Below, one piece after another: positions 1-8,879 of a stretch of DNA of 52,113 nucleotides. The notes under the pieces were generated by a model, which searched no databases, had not been told where the DNA came from, and worked only from the letters and a program-made list of their open reading frames with translations. Source of the DNA: Halieaceae bacterium (lineage in GTDB: Bacteria; Pseudomonadota; Gammaproteobacteria; Pseudomonadales; Halieaceae); the NCBI GenBank assembly GCA_016744355.1, contig JADGEN010000016.1, forward strand, positions 1 to 52,113, written 5' to 3'. Within the stretch, counting starts at the first letter, position 1, and each line of letters opens with the position of its first letter. The translations under genes were made by a program, and so were the position numbers.

Positions 1-347
1 CGCTCACTTGGGAAATTAAAGCCCCGCGTATAGATGTCGAAGCTGCCTTTATACTGGGACACGTCCCCCGGGTTACGCACCTGGGTCTTGGATCGATAAC
101 CCAATGATCTCAGCTCAAAAGCCAGCTCTGCCACATCGATATCGGCACCAACAAATAACTCCAGCGGCCGCGCATACACCTTAGCGGGCAGTTCCCACAT
201 TTTATCGGTGAAGGTGGCGGTGATTTTTGCGTCCAGGTAAATAAGCACAACCGCAGCTGGAATCAGTGCAACGGCACACAGTTTCAGCATGAATTTTGCA
301 ATAGAATGCGTTTTTTTCTTTTTCGCTCTGGAGCGTTTTTTGGCCAT
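1..347 (-). CDS. mrcB: Penicillin-binding protein 1B, N-terminal part (runs off left edge)
   Basis: Reading leftwards from the ATG at 347-345, the frame stays open for 115 codons to the window edge. The visible protein starts with a Lys/Arg-rich cytoplasmic tail (MAKKRSRAKKKK), then one hydrophobic segment (about residues 19-38), then a periplasmic stretch containing WELPAKVYARPLEL and ELRSLGYR. This is the layout and consensus of the UB2H/N-terminal region of class A PBP1B, the bifunctional peptidoglycan glycosyltransferase/transpeptidase of the inner membrane. The catalytic domains lie outside the window. It is divergent from the kinase gene at 434. Identification rests on the N-terminus only but is distinctive. 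Confidence 0.85.
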   Translation of the reverse strand, partial: MAKKRSRAKKKKTHSIAKFMLKLCAVALIPAAVVLIYLDAKITATFTDKMWELPAKVYARPLELFVGADIDVAELAFELRSLGYRSKTQVRNPGDVSQYKGSFDIYTRGFNFPSE

Positions 348-433
348 AGCGGCGCAGTGTACAACACTCGCGCTTTCAATTGCCCTGCGGATAAGGATAA
401 TAGCCGCCAGATTCTACGGAGATTGTTTTAGAG

Positions 434-1435
434 ATGAAAAAATACAAGGTTTATGGCATTGGTGCAGCGCTGGTGGATACAGAGATCAAGGTTGAGGACT
501 CTGATCTGGCAGCGATGGGGGTAGAAAAAGGGCTGATGACTCTGGTGGATCAGCAGCGACAAAATGAATTATTGGCGCACCTTCAGGGTCACCTTGTAAC
601 CGCCAAGCATGCCAGCGGCGGCAGCGGCGGTAACTCCATGATAGCCACAGCGTATTTTGGCGGACCAACCTTTATGTCCTGCAAAGTCGCCGATGATGCA
701 GACGGCGACATTTACCTGGCCGATCTAGAGGCCGCGGGTGTCAAACACTGCCTAACCGGCGAACGTGAGGCTGGTACGACGGGAAAATGTCTGGTTATGG
801 TTTCCCCGGATGCCGAACGCAGCATGAATACGTTTTTGAGTATCAGCGAAACACTATCGGTAGAACAAATAGATGCGTCCGCCATTGCGGACTCTGAATT
901 CGTGTACCTTGAGGGCTACCTCGTGACATCACCTACAGGCCTGGAAGCGGCGATAAAAACCCGCAAGCTTGCTCAGTCAAACGGCGTAAAAACTGCCCTG
1001 AGTTTTTCCGATCCGGGCATGGTTGAGTTCTTTCGCGAGGGAATGGCGGCCATTGTTGGCGATCGTCTGGATCTCATTTTTGCTAACGAAGCTGAAGCCA
1101 AGGGCTGGGCTCAAACCGAAGACCTTGATGTGGCGGTAGAAAAACTCAAGTTGGTAGCAAACAGCTTCGCTATTACCCTGGGCGCCGAGGGCGCGCTGAC
1201 CTATGATGGTCGTGAACTGGTTAAAATTCCACCACACAAAGTACACGCGGTGGACACAAACGGAGCAGGCGATATGTTCGCCGGTGCATTTCTATATGCA
1301 ATCACCCGCGGGGAGGATTACGCCACCGCCGGTCGCTTCGCCAGCCTTGCAGCCGGAAACGTTGTAGCCAAATTTGGCCCCCGACTGCCCGCTGAAGATC
1401 ATGCGGTCTTACGGAATGCATTTTTTGGTGACTAA
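434..1435 (+). CDS. PfkB/ribokinase-family kinase, adenosine kinase-like
   Basis: 333-residue sugar/nucleoside kinase. The N-terminal substrate-binding region has the glycine-rich ASGGSGGNSM (residues 60-69), and the C-terminal PfkB signature DTNGAGDMFAGAF begins at residue 274, with Asp277 region and GAGD forming the anion hole and catalytic base. The family phosphorylates the 5'-hydroxyl or equivalent of nucleosides and sugars with ATP. Bacterial proteins of this type with the N-terminal KVYGIGAALVDTE are usually annotated adenosine kinase, but ribokinase-like specificity cannot be excluded. The last bases overlap the end of the convergent polB. Start is the ATG at 434; only a weak AG-rich ribosome site precedes it. 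Confidence 0.85.
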   Translation: MKKYKVYGIGAALVDTEIKVEDSDLAAMGVEKGLMTLVDQQRQNELLAHLQGHLVTAKHASGGSGGNSMIATAYFGGPTFMSCKVADDADGDIYLADLEAAGVKHCLTGEREAGTTGKCLVMVSPDAERSMNTFLSISETLSVEQIDASAIADSEFVYLEGYLVTSPTGLEAAIKTRKLAQSNGVKTALSFSDPGMVEFFREGMAAIVGDRLDLIFANEAEAKGWAQTEDLDVAVEKLKLVANSFAITLGAEGALTYDGRELVKIPPHKVHAVDTNGAGDMFAGAFLYAITRGEDYATAGRFASLAAGNVVAKFGPRLPAEDHAVLRNAFFGD

Positions 1436-3786
1436 AACAGGGTAATTTGCTTGTCCACCAGAGTGCGGAATGAAGTGCCAACAAACCCCAGGATGCCATC
1501 GGCAACAGGTTCCAGTTGGCGGTCTACATAATGCTGGTAATCCAGCGCAGCCAGAGGCTTCTCCGCCGGCTCTGCTCCAGCGTTTGTAATCACATACTCT
1601 ACCCAGCTACCACGGCTGGGTAGAGGTAAGCCCCGATCTTCGCTCAAACGCGCAGCCTGTACATGAGGAGGCACATTGCGCTGATAATCACCCAACTTAC
1701 GGCGTAAGCGTTTGCGGTACACCAACAATTCGTCATGGTGCCCGGCCAACACTTCGCTAGTGATATTTTTGACATAATCCTCGAAGGGTTCATCCATAAA
1801 TATCCGACGATAGAGTTCCTCCTGAAAACTTCTGGCCAAACGAGTCCAGTCGGTGCGCACATTTTCCAACCCTTTGAACACCAGCTTGTCGCCGTCCACC
1901 ACGCCGGCGTAACGCTTCTTGCTCCCCTTATCTGAGCCGCGCACAGTGGGCATAAGAAAGCGTTTGTAATGAGTCTCAAATTCAACCTCGAGCTCACTTT
2001 CTAAATTGAACTCGAGTTTAATCTGCTCCTGCCAAAATTCATTCAGCCCCTGCGCCAGCCCATTGCCCGCTGCCAAAGCTGCCTCATCATTCTGGGCATC
2101 TTTTATCCATACAAACACCGAGTCGGTATCACCGTAGATAACGCTCTGCCCCTGCCGCTCAATGTAGTCGCGGCTACGAGACAAAATATCGTGACCGCGT
2201 CGGGTAATCGAGCTGGCGAGGCGCGCATCGAAAAAGCGGCAACCCGGCGTGCCCAGAACCCCATAAAAGGAATTCATGATGATTTTGATGGCTTGAGACA
2301 ATGGCGAGTCATCCATGTGCTTTGCTTCATCCCGTTTTAGCCACAATTGCTGGATCAGGCCAGGGAGGATATGCCCATCCCGGGCATAGCGTGCCTCCAG
2401 GTAACCCGGTACCGTCTGGGCCTCCTGCAGCTCTTCATTTCCACGATTGACACCCAGCGCAAGCCCAAGAGGATCGATAAAGAAGGTGCGGATAATGCTG
2501 GGGTACAGGCTTTTAAAATCCAGCACCAGCACATGCTCATACATTCCCGGCAGTGAATCGAGAACGAAGCCGCCGGGACTTGCCATGTGGTTCTCACTGG
2601 CGGTGGGGGCAACAAAGCCACTGCGGTGCAAACGCGGCAGATAAAGGTTGTCAAAGGAAGCCACCGAACCACCCATGCGATCGATATTGAGTCCGGTCAT
2701 ATGGCTGCGGGCGACCGCAAAATCAAGCAGCGCTGTGTGGGCAAAAATATCACTTACAAGGGTACAGTCCTTCAAATTGTATTGTGCCAACGCGCTTTTA
2801 TCGTGTTGATAAAGCTGGCCTATTTCCCCTCCCCTATCGTTGCCGTGCAACAACTTACCCTCATGCAGCAGCTCCCTGGACACGTTCTCAAGGGAAAAGC
2901 TTTCGAAGCGGTAAAATGCCGCTCGAAGTAGCTCGATACCGTCGAGAATGACTCGTCCTGGGAGCTGAGCGGCCTTGCGCTGACCTTCATCATCCAGGTC
3001 GCGCCAGTGAATCTCGCGGCCGTCCCGGCCCAGAGTCAGGCGTTTTTTCTCATGCTCTGCGACTCGCTGTAAATACCAGGTATCGAAATTCACCACGTTC
3101 CATCCGATCAAAACATCAGGGTCATAGACCGCTATCCAATCCAGAAAAGCCTGCAATAGCTGGCTTTGGTTGCCACAGGTTTCAATGTTATCCCCCTGCG
3201 CACCCTCACCACACATAAATACTCTACTAACCGTCTCTCCCAGGTGCTGGCCATGTACGGCTATGGAATACAGCTGTAAGCCCGCCATGCTGGTCTCGAT
3301 ATCGTAAGAGACCACCCGCAGCGCCGGCTTATAGAAAACTGATTTGATTTTGGGGTTATTGAGAACAATGTGCTGCCCCCTTTGGCGCGGCTCGCCGCGC
3401 AGCAAAGCGGAGCCTGTAATAAAACGCTCCATCAAAAAGCGTTCCGCCGGATTTATATCAGCTTCCAGCGGATCCAGCCCATTCTCACGCAGAATATCGG
3501 CGGCACGTCGCGCCTGTCGGTGACTGTCAAAATAGACTGCGACAACCGGCTGCAGCTGAAAATCTCTCAACTCCAATGGTTTAAACTCCACGCCGCTCTG
3601 GCGTAGCAGCAACTCCCTGGCAGGCGCTGCTTCGAACTCACTCAGGAAAAAAGCACTGCGCTCCCCACGAACAAGCGCGCACAGTGGCCCCTCATCGGTC
3701 GAAAACCAGAACTCGAGCTCTATTCCCGCCTGGGTATCGCGCCAGTTGCGAGTAAGGATAAAGCCGGTATAAGTATGTAATGCCAA
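1432..3786 (-). CDS. polB: DNA polymerase II (family B)
   Basis: 784-residue family B polymerase, the usual length for E. coli-type Pol II, which acts in translesion synthesis and replication restart. All key motifs are present: exonuclease I YDIET (161-165), exonuclease II NVVNFD (230-235), exonuclease III YNLKD (336-340), polymerase motif A DFKSLYPS (423-430), motif B with K501 and NSFYG (505-509), and motif C YGDTDS (551-556). Both proofreading and polymerase activities should therefore be intact. The N-terminus TGFILTRNWRDT matches the family. The only start at the right place is TTG (3786-3784), preceded by an AGAG-type ribosome site. Pol II genes are often LexA-controlled, but I see no CTG-N10-CAG box just upstream. 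Confidence 0.96.
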   Translation of the reverse strand: MALHTYTGFILTRNWRDTQAGIELEFWFSTDEGPLCALVRGERSAFFLSEFEAAPARELLLRQSGVEFKPLELRDFQLQPVVAVYFDSHRQARRAADILRENGLDPLEADINPAERFLMERFITGSALLRGEPRQRGQHIVLNNPKIKSVFYKPALRVVSYDIETSMAGLQLYSIAVHGQHLGETVSRVFMCGEGAQGDNIETCGNQSQLLQAFLDWIAVYDPDVLIGWNVVNFDTWYLQRVAEHEKKRLTLGRDGREIHWRDLDDEGQRKAAQLPGRVILDGIELLRAAFYRFESFSLENVSRELLHEGKLLHGNDRGGEIGQLYQHDKSALAQYNLKDCTLVSDIFAHTALLDFAVARSHMTGLNIDRMGGSVASFDNLYLPRLHRSGFVAPTASENHMASPGGFVLDSLPGMYEHVLVLDFKSLYPSIIRTFFIDPLGLALGVNRGNEELQEAQTVPGYLEARYARDGHILPGLIQQLWLKRDEAKHMDDSPLSQAIKIIMNSFYGVLGTPGCRFFDARLASSITRRGHDILSRSRDYIERQGQSVIYGDTDSVFVWIKDAQNDEAALAAGNGLAQGLNEFWQEQIKLEFNLESELEVEFETHYKRFLMPTVRGSDKGSKKRYAGVVDGDKLVFKGLENVRTDWTRLARSFQEELYRRIFMDEPFEDYVKNITSEVLAGHHDELLVYRKRLRRKLGDYQRNVPPHVQAARLSEDRGLPLPSRGSWVEYVITNAGAEPAEKPLAALDYQHYVDRQLEPVADGILGFVGTSFRTLVDKQITLF

Positions 3787-3925
3787 ACTTTTTCTCTATC
3801 TGTTGGCTGTGTTGGTAGTATTGAGCTTTGCACAGACTGCGCACTGGCTTAAGCTATTGCCACTGATTATCTCATCGAACCGCCCGTTTTCGCACTATGC
3901 GGGGCGCAACACAAAAGGTAAGTCC

Positions 3926-4267
3926 ATGAAGAAGCCCGTCATCAAGCAAGACCCCTTATACCAGCTACTGCGCAACGAAGACATCGACGGCTTCAATGCG
4001 CAACGCGACAAACTCGACACAGCAGAACTGAAAAGCGGTGACTACCGCGGGCGCGATTTGCGAAAAATGAACGCCTCAGGCCTGGATTTCAGTAATGCCT
4101 ACTTTCGCAACAGCGACTTAAGCGGCATCGATTTTCGCAATACAAACCTGGAGGGCGCCAGTCTGCTGGATTCCAAATTATCGGGTGTCTATTTTCCAGA
4201 TGATCTCAGCCCGGAAGAAATCCGCCTGTCCAGAGATACTGGCACGCGGATGCGCTACAAAAAATAG
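3926..4267 (+). CDS. Small pentapeptide-repeat protein
   Basis: 113 residues. About residues 35-80 form a short run of pentapeptide repeats of the A(D/N)LxX type (RDLRK, SGLDF, SDLSG, IDFRN, TNLEG, ASLLD), predicting a small right-handed quadrilateral beta-helix. A charged N-terminal segment (LYQLLRNEDIDGFN) and a C-terminal tail (LSPEEIRLSRDTGTRMRYKK) flank it. No signal peptide, so probably cytoplasmic. Start chosen at 3926 because AAAAGG lies just upstream; the frame is open further upstream from 3803 but that part has no ribosome site and reads like noise. Such proteins are widespread, with no settled function. Divergent from polB and convergent with the DUF2333 gene. Confidence 0.85.
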   Translation: MKKPVIKQDPLYQLLRNEDIDGFNAQRDKLDTAELKSGDYRGRDLRKMNASGLDFSNAYFRNSDLSGIDFRNTNLEGASLLDSKLSGVYFPDDLSPEEIRLSRDTGTRMRYKK

Positions 4268-4293
4268 CGCATGCAGGCTTTGTCTAAAACCGG

Positions 4294-5340
4294 TTAACCC
4301 TGCTCTAACAAATCCATCAGATCAATAATTGAAGCATTGGCCCGACTAATATAGGACGCCATCACCAGTGAGTGATTGGCCAACATGCCAAAACCGCTGC
4401 CGTTGACAATTATTGGGCTCCATACACTATCCTGCGTACGTTCCAGCTCACGGATAATCTGCAATAGGCTAACCTGAGCGTTTTTCTTTATAAGCACATC
4501 GGCGAAATCGAGCTCCGCCGCCTTCAGGAAATGAATCAGGGCCCAGGCGGCGCCGCGTGACTCATAAAAGACATCGTCAATCTCAGTCCAGGGCGTTTTT
4601 ACATACATTTCGGCCGCCGTGCGGGTGGATTGGGTAGCATCTCCATCCCCCGCCAAATCTGTATTGATTCGTCGCTGCCCCACACTGGCGCTCAAACGCT
4701 GGGACAAACTACCCAGCCGCGTATTTACCGTGGCCAACCAGTAGCGCAGGTTATCCGCCCTGGCGTAGAACTGGGCATTGCGCTCCTGCTCGTCTGACAG
4801 GCGTCGAAAATAGCTGTGAGTTAATTTCAGGCCCTCTTTATACTGCGACTCCGATGAGGGCAAAACCCAGCTATTCGAATTGAAGTTGAAGCGCGGCTCG
4901 GCCAGGGCCAGGTCTTTGTCTTCGGTAGATTGGGATTGAGAGCGGCTGTGTACTTCACGCAGAGCCCGCGAAAGGTCACGCACCTGCACCAACACGCCAA
5001 ACTCCCAGTTAGGCACGTTGTCCAGCCACACCCCGGGGGGAAATCTGTCGTTGTGAAGATAACCGCCGGGCTTTTCAAGCAGGGTTTCCACTACCCCCAT
5101 CATGGCAGCGGCGGTAGCAGAGCCCGTCACGGGCGTGGCGCTGTCCTCGGCCGCGTAACCGACTGCTTTGCCGTGCACATCAAAATGCGACGGCCCCCAA
5201 CTCCAGTACATCCCCAAAAGAATCATGAGTACTAAATAGATCGCGAGAAGCCTGACTGCCCACTTCCCCCAACTGCTCTCGGGCAGGTAATCTGCAATGC
5301 GTTCGCGCCAGTCGGCAAATTTTTCGGTTACTGCATTCAT
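4294..5340 (-). CDS. DUF2333 family inner-membrane protein
   Basis: 348 residues, matching the length and pattern of the DUF2333 family known from Pseudomonas and relatives. It has an N-terminal cytoplasmic stretch, a single transmembrane helix at about residues 28-46 (WAVRLLAIYLVLMILLGMYW), then a large soluble domain, presumably periplasmic, with the conserved GGYLHNDRFPPGVWLDN and NFNSNSWVLPSSE. Function unknown. The gene lies 8 bp downstream of the PCuAC copper chaperone on the same strand, so the two are probably co-transcribed. That may hint at a role in the envelope or metal handling, but this is only a context argument. Confidence 0.88.
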   Translation of the reverse strand: MNAVTEKFADWRERIADYLPESSWGKWAVRLLAIYLVLMILLGMYWSWGPSHFDVHGKAVGYAAEDSATPVTGSATAAAMMGVVETLLEKPGGYLHNDRFPPGVWLDNVPNWEFGVLVQVRDLSRALREVHSRSQSQSTEDKDLALAEPRFNFNSNSWVLPSSESQYKEGLKLTHSYFRRLSDEQERNAQFYARADNLRYWLATVNTRLGSLSQRLSASVGQRRINTDLAGDGDATQSTRTAAEMYVKTPWTEIDDVFYESRGAAWALIHFLKAAELDFADVLIKKNAQVSLLQIIRELERTQDSVWSPIIVNGSGFGMLANHSLVMASYISRANASIIDLMDLLEQG

Positions 5341-5348
5341 ATTAATAC

Positions 5349-5867
5349 CTAGTGGTGGTGTTGATGGCTGGCATCAGCTGAAGGTGCTGCCTTGCGCACT
5401 GTTACATCCGCGCAAAGAAGAGACGCGGACTCAAATTCCAAACACAGCTTAACCTGTTCTCCAGGCGCGGGCATCTTCTCTAGCCCCATAATCATTAAGT
5501 GCATTCCGCCGGGACTAAACTCGACGCTCTCACCCGCAGCAACGTCAACCACGTCCACAGCTTGCATGGTCATCATGCCGTCGACCATATTGCTACTGTG
5601 AATCTCGACGGTTGCTTGAGGGTGCGCATGCGCTCCTACCACTCGAAGAGAGCTTTGGCCGGTATTCTCCAAGGTGAGATATGCGGCGGTATTTGCCTGC
5701 GAGGGAGGCATTGCGCGCACCCAGGCATGTTCAATAGAAGCCGACGCTGCAGGCAGTTTATCCACCTGCTTTGAACTCGCATCCCCTAGCGCCACACCAC
5801 TAAGGGTAGCCAGTGCTAACAGCGATAACCATTTTGTATTATAAAACTTACCCAAGCTTCCTCCCAA
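5349..5867 (-). CDS. PCuAC-type periplasmic copper chaperone
   Basis: 172 residues with an N-terminal signal peptide (hydrophobic residues about 13-28) followed by the PCuAC cupredoxin-like domain beginning IEHAWVRAMPPSQANTAAYLTLEN. The copper site H(X)10M(X)21HXM is complete: His90, Met101, His123 and Met125. The protein ends in a His-rich tail (HQHHH) that may give an extra metal site. In the family it delivers Cu(I) to the CuA or CuB centre of cytochrome oxidases in the periplasm. It is upstream of the DUF2333 gene and divergent from dsbD, whose product can keep periplasmic metal-chaperone cysteines reduced, so a shared cytochrome/copper context is plausible. Confidence 0.92.
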   Translation of the reverse strand: MGGSLGKFYNTKWLSLLALATLSGVALGDASSKQVDKLPAASASIEHAWVRAMPPSQANTAAYLTLENTGQSSLRVVGAHAHPQATVEIHSSNMVDGMMTMQAVDVVDVAAGESVEFSPGGMHLMIMGLEKMPAPGEQVKLCLEFESASLLCADVTVRKAAPSADASHQHHH

Positions 5868-6024
5868 CTATGAAACTATCTCCGAATCCAGACGTCTCAG
5901 TGCTTACACAACAACAGTGAAACTCTGGACTGAACTCACTATAACATTATAAGCGCACCCCAATAGTGTGGGACAGTGGCCCGAGGCTGATACAATCGAT
6001 CCCGTGAAGACAAAAAGGATTAAC

Positions 6025-7788
6025 ATGCGCGCATTGCTCGCTAGCATACTGCTACTAACGACAAACTTGTGTTTTGCACAATCGGACCAGCTGTGGACCA
6101 AGCAAAGCGTTGGCGCGCAACCAGTAGCCAATGCTATGGCATCCAGCGTTTCCGCACCGGAATTTTTGCCAGTAGAAGAAGCCTATCAGCTCGCTATCGA
6201 GATTGAAGACCAACGCCATGTGCGAGTCTACTGGCAAATAGAAGAAGCCTACTACCTGTATCAACATCGCTTCAAATTCCAACTCGAGGACGCCAGTGGC
6301 CCGATCGATCTCACTGTCAATTTTCCCGAGACCATTACCCACAACGATGAATACTTTGGCGAAGTAAACATTTACTACCACAATGCCGATATTTCCCTTG
6401 AACTACAGCGTGATATTGACCCATCCCAACCGGCCGACCTAACGCTGACATCCCAGGGCTGTGCTGACGCCGGCTTGTGCTACCCACCGCAAAAACAGCA
6501 CTTCAAGTTGGATTTCTCCACCGGCAGTATTACAGAAGAAGCATCGCCCTCTTCTAAAAACCGCAAGCTAAAGCCCTCCAGCCCTAACACGGAAGCCAAT
6601 AGTTCCCTCCTGTACATGATGCTCCTTGCGTTTTTGGGAGGTGCAATTCTCAACTTAATGCCCTGCGTATTCCCCATCCTGTCCTTAAAGCTGCTCAGTT
6701 TCGCCCGCAGTAATGACAGCGACCGGCATATTCACGGCTGGGTGTACGCTGGGGGCGTGGTGTTCAGCTTTGTAGTAGTTGCGGCGATACTAATCTCGCT
6801 GCAACAGGCCGGAAACGCATTGGGATGGGGCTTTCAACTGCAGTCGCCTGCCTTTGTCATCGGACTGGCCTATTTATTTGTCGCCATGGGCTTATCACTA
6901 TCAGGGCTCATCGAACTGGGTCAGGGTGTCATGGGTGTCGGCAGTGGCCTGGCCGACCGCAAGGGACTCAGTGGCAGCTTCTTCACTGGCGTCCTTGCGG
7001 TCGTGGTGGCCAGTCCCTGTACTGCACCGTTTATGGGTACCGCCCTTGGCTTTGCCTTTACTCAACCACCCTTGATCGCGCTGACTATATTTGCCAGTTT
7101 GGGAGCCGGAATGGCCGCCCCTCTTCTTCTTCTCAGCTATAGCGCAGGTGCCCGTAAGTTAATGCCCAAGCCTGGCCCCTGGATGGAGACATTGAAACAA
7201 CTGCTGGCGTTTCCGCTGTATGCAACTGCTATCTGGTTGCTGTGGGTGGCGGGACGACAAACAGGCGTCAACACCATGGCTGTAGCGCTTTGCGGTGCGC
7301 TACTGCTGGCAATGGGCTTATGGCTGTGGCGCTACGCGGGCTGGCGCAGGGGAGTCGCTATCGCTTGTGTAATAGGAGCGGTATTTATTGGTACAGGTCT
7401 CCCCTTTGAGGACTCGCAGGCAAAAGTCGATAAGCCCTGGACAGAAGAGCAGCTGAACAATGTTCGAGGTTCTAATCAGGCTGTATTTGTCGATGTAACA
7501 GCAGACTGGTGTATTACGTGTAAGGTCAATGAACGCGTTGTGCTCAATACCGATACAGTAAGCGCAGCCCTTAAGGAAAATGGGGTGGCCTATATGGTCG
7601 CAGATTGGACCCACTACAACCCGAAAATTGGCAAATACCTGAAAAAATACGGCCGCAACGGCATTCCGTTTTACATTGTCTACCCGGCCGACCAGAGTCG
7701 AGACCCCATCATTTTGCCCCAGATACTCACCACATCCGTGGTTCTCGAAGCGCTCGCCAGCGCTGGCGGAAGCCCCACAACACAGTAA
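6025..7788 (+). CDS. dsbD: Thiol:disulfide interchange protein DsbD
   Basis: 587 residues with the full three-part DsbD layout. A signal peptide (MRALLASILLLTTNLCFAQ) leads to the periplasmic alpha domain with cysteines 146 and 152 (GCADAGLC). The membrane beta domain has about eight helices, with Cys214 in NLMPCVFP and the partner cysteine in ASPCTAPF. The C-terminal thioredoxin-like gamma domain has CITC at 496-499. It carries electrons from cytoplasmic thioredoxin across the inner membrane to DsbC/DsbG, cytochrome c maturation proteins and similar. Start chosen at 6025 because AAAGGA precedes it and it opens directly with the signal peptide; an upstream in-frame ATG at 5968 adds non-family residues. 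Lies before aroQ, as in Pseudomonas. Confidence 0.96.
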   Translation: MRALLASILLLTTNLCFAQSDQLWTKQSVGAQPVANAMASSVSAPEFLPVEEAYQLAIEIEDQRHVRVYWQIEEAYYLYQHRFKFQLEDASGPIDLTVNFPETITHNDEYFGEVNIYYHNADISLELQRDIDPSQPADLTLTSQGCADAGLCYPPQKQHFKLDFSTGSITEEASPSSKNRKLKPSSPNTEANSSLLYMMLLAFLGGAILNLMPCVFPILSLKLLSFARSNDSDRHIHGWVYAGGVVFSFVVVAAILISLQQAGNALGWGFQLQSPAFVIGLAYLFVAMGLSLSGLIELGQGVMGVGSGLADRKGLSGSFFTGVLAVVVASPCTAPFMGTALGFAFTQPPLIALTIFASLGAGMAAPLLLLSYSAGARKLMPKPGPWMETLKQLLAFPLYATAIWLLWVAGRQTGVNTMAVALCGALLLAMGLWLWRYAGWRRGVAIACVIGAVFIGTGLPFEDSQAKVDKPWTEEQLNNVRGSNQAVFVDVTADWCITCKVNERVVLNTDTVSAALKENGVAYMVADWTHYNPKIGKYLKKYGRNGIPFYIVYPADQSRDPIILPQILTTSVVLEALASAGGSPTTQ

Positions 7789-7911
7789 TCGTTCTATCGC
7801 ACAACATGCAAAACCATCTAACTTCTTCAAATTTGCGTCAAAATGCGGTCAAAATCCACAAACTATGCAAACTCATAGACACAGCCAAGAAATTGCGGCA
7901 GTATGGCCGGT

Positions 7912-8367
7912 ATGGCAACTATATTGGTACTGCACGGCCCCAACCTGAACCTTCTCGGTGAACGCGAGCCGGACGTATACGGCAGCACTACACTTGGGGA
8001 CATCAACAGCTCTTTGGAACAAACCGCTCAGGAGCAGGGCCACCACTTGCTCAGCATGCAGAGCAACGCAGAATATGAGCTGGTAGAACGAATCCAGGAT
8101 GCCAGGCACGAAGGGGTCAACTTTATTTTGATCAACCCGGCGGCATTTACCCATACCAGCGTCGCGATAAGAGATGCCCTGGCCGCGGTCGATATCCCCT
8201 TTATCGAAATTCATCTCTCTAACGTTCACGCCAGAGAAGCATTTCGTCAACAATCTTATTTTTCTGACATTGCCCAGGGCGTGATATGCGGACTGGGCGC
8301 TCAGGGCTACCAGCTCGGCTTGCAAGCCGCACTGCAAATGCTTGAGCATTCAAAAACCAATTTGTAA
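7912..8367 (+). CDS. aroQ: Type II 3-dehydroquinate dehydratase
   Basis: 151 residues. Dehydrates 3-dehydroquinate to 3-dehydroshikimate in the shikimate pathway. It opens with the signature [21 protein letters not shown], whose Arg and Tyr are catalytic, and contains NPAAFTHTS with the catalytic His and the substrate loop [14 protein letters not shown]. The start at 7912 fits the family N-terminus; an ATG three codons upstream (7903) is equally possible, as neither has a strong ribosome site. It stands directly before accB, an arrangement shared with many gammaproteobacteria. Confidence 0.97.
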   Translation: MATILVLHGPNLNLLGEREPDVYGSTTLGDINSSLEQTAQEQGHHLLSMQSNAEYELVERIQDARHEGVNFILINPAAFTHTSVAIRDALAAVDIPFIEIHLSNVHAREAFRQQSYFSDIAQGVICGLGAQGYQLGLQAALQMLEHSKTNL

Positions 8368-8395
8368 AAACACTGGAAAGACCAGGGAGAACACT

Positions 8396-8866
8396 ATGGA
8401 CATTCGCAAGGTAAAGAAACTGATCGAATTGCTGGAAGAGTCCAATATTGACGAAATTGAAATAAAGGAAGGCGAGGAATCTGTGCGCATCACCCGCAAC
8501 AGCGGCTCACAGAATGTAGTAATGGCCTCTTATCCTGGCGCCTCCGCTCCAGCTCCGGCTCCAGCCCAGGTGGCGGCGGCACCCGTCGCGACGGCACCGG
8601 CGGCCCCAGCTGAGCAGCAAGCTACGACCTCCGGCCATTGCGTAAAATCGCCAATGGTAGGTACTTTTTACGGGTCGCCTTCCCCTACCTCCCCCGCTTT
8701 TGTCGAGGTGGGTCAATCGGTCAAAATTGGCGATGTCATATGCATTGTTGAAGCCATGAAAATGATGAACCAGATCGAAGCCGATAAAGCCGGAACTATT
8801 GAAGCCATTCTGGTGGAAAACGGAGAGCCGGTAGAATTCGACCAACCCCTGGTCAGCATCGTTTAA
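8396..8866 (+). CDS. accB: Acetyl-CoA carboxylase biotin carboxyl carrier protein
   Basis: 156 residues. The N-terminal region ([16 protein letters not shown]) is followed by an Ala/Pro-rich flexible linker (about residues 43-77) and the C-terminal biotinyl domain, with the biotin attachment motif EAMKMMN, whose first Lys is the modified residue. It carries carboxybiotin between the AccC and AccAD subunits in the first step of fatty acid synthesis. Start at 8396 is supported by GGGAGA upstream and by the family N-terminus; the open frame begins further upstream within aroQ. AccC follows after 13 bp, so the pair is translationally linked. Confidence 0.97.
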   Translation: MDIRKVKKLIELLEESNIDEIEIKEGEESVRITRNSGSQNVVMASYPGASAPAPAPAQVAAAPVATAPAAPAEQQATTSGHCVKSPMVGTFYGSPSPTSPAFVEVGQSVKIGDVICIVEAMKMMNQIEADKAGTIEAILVENGEPVEFDQPLVSIV

Positions 8867-8879
8867 AGAGGATCTCAAC

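Noticed and set aside
289..495. 68-codon frame between mrcB and the kinase
   Set aside because: Runs antisense to the mrcB start and into the kinase in another frame; no support.
3787..3925. LexA box ahead of polB
   Set aside because: Searched by eye for CTG-N10-CAG; none found with correct spacing.
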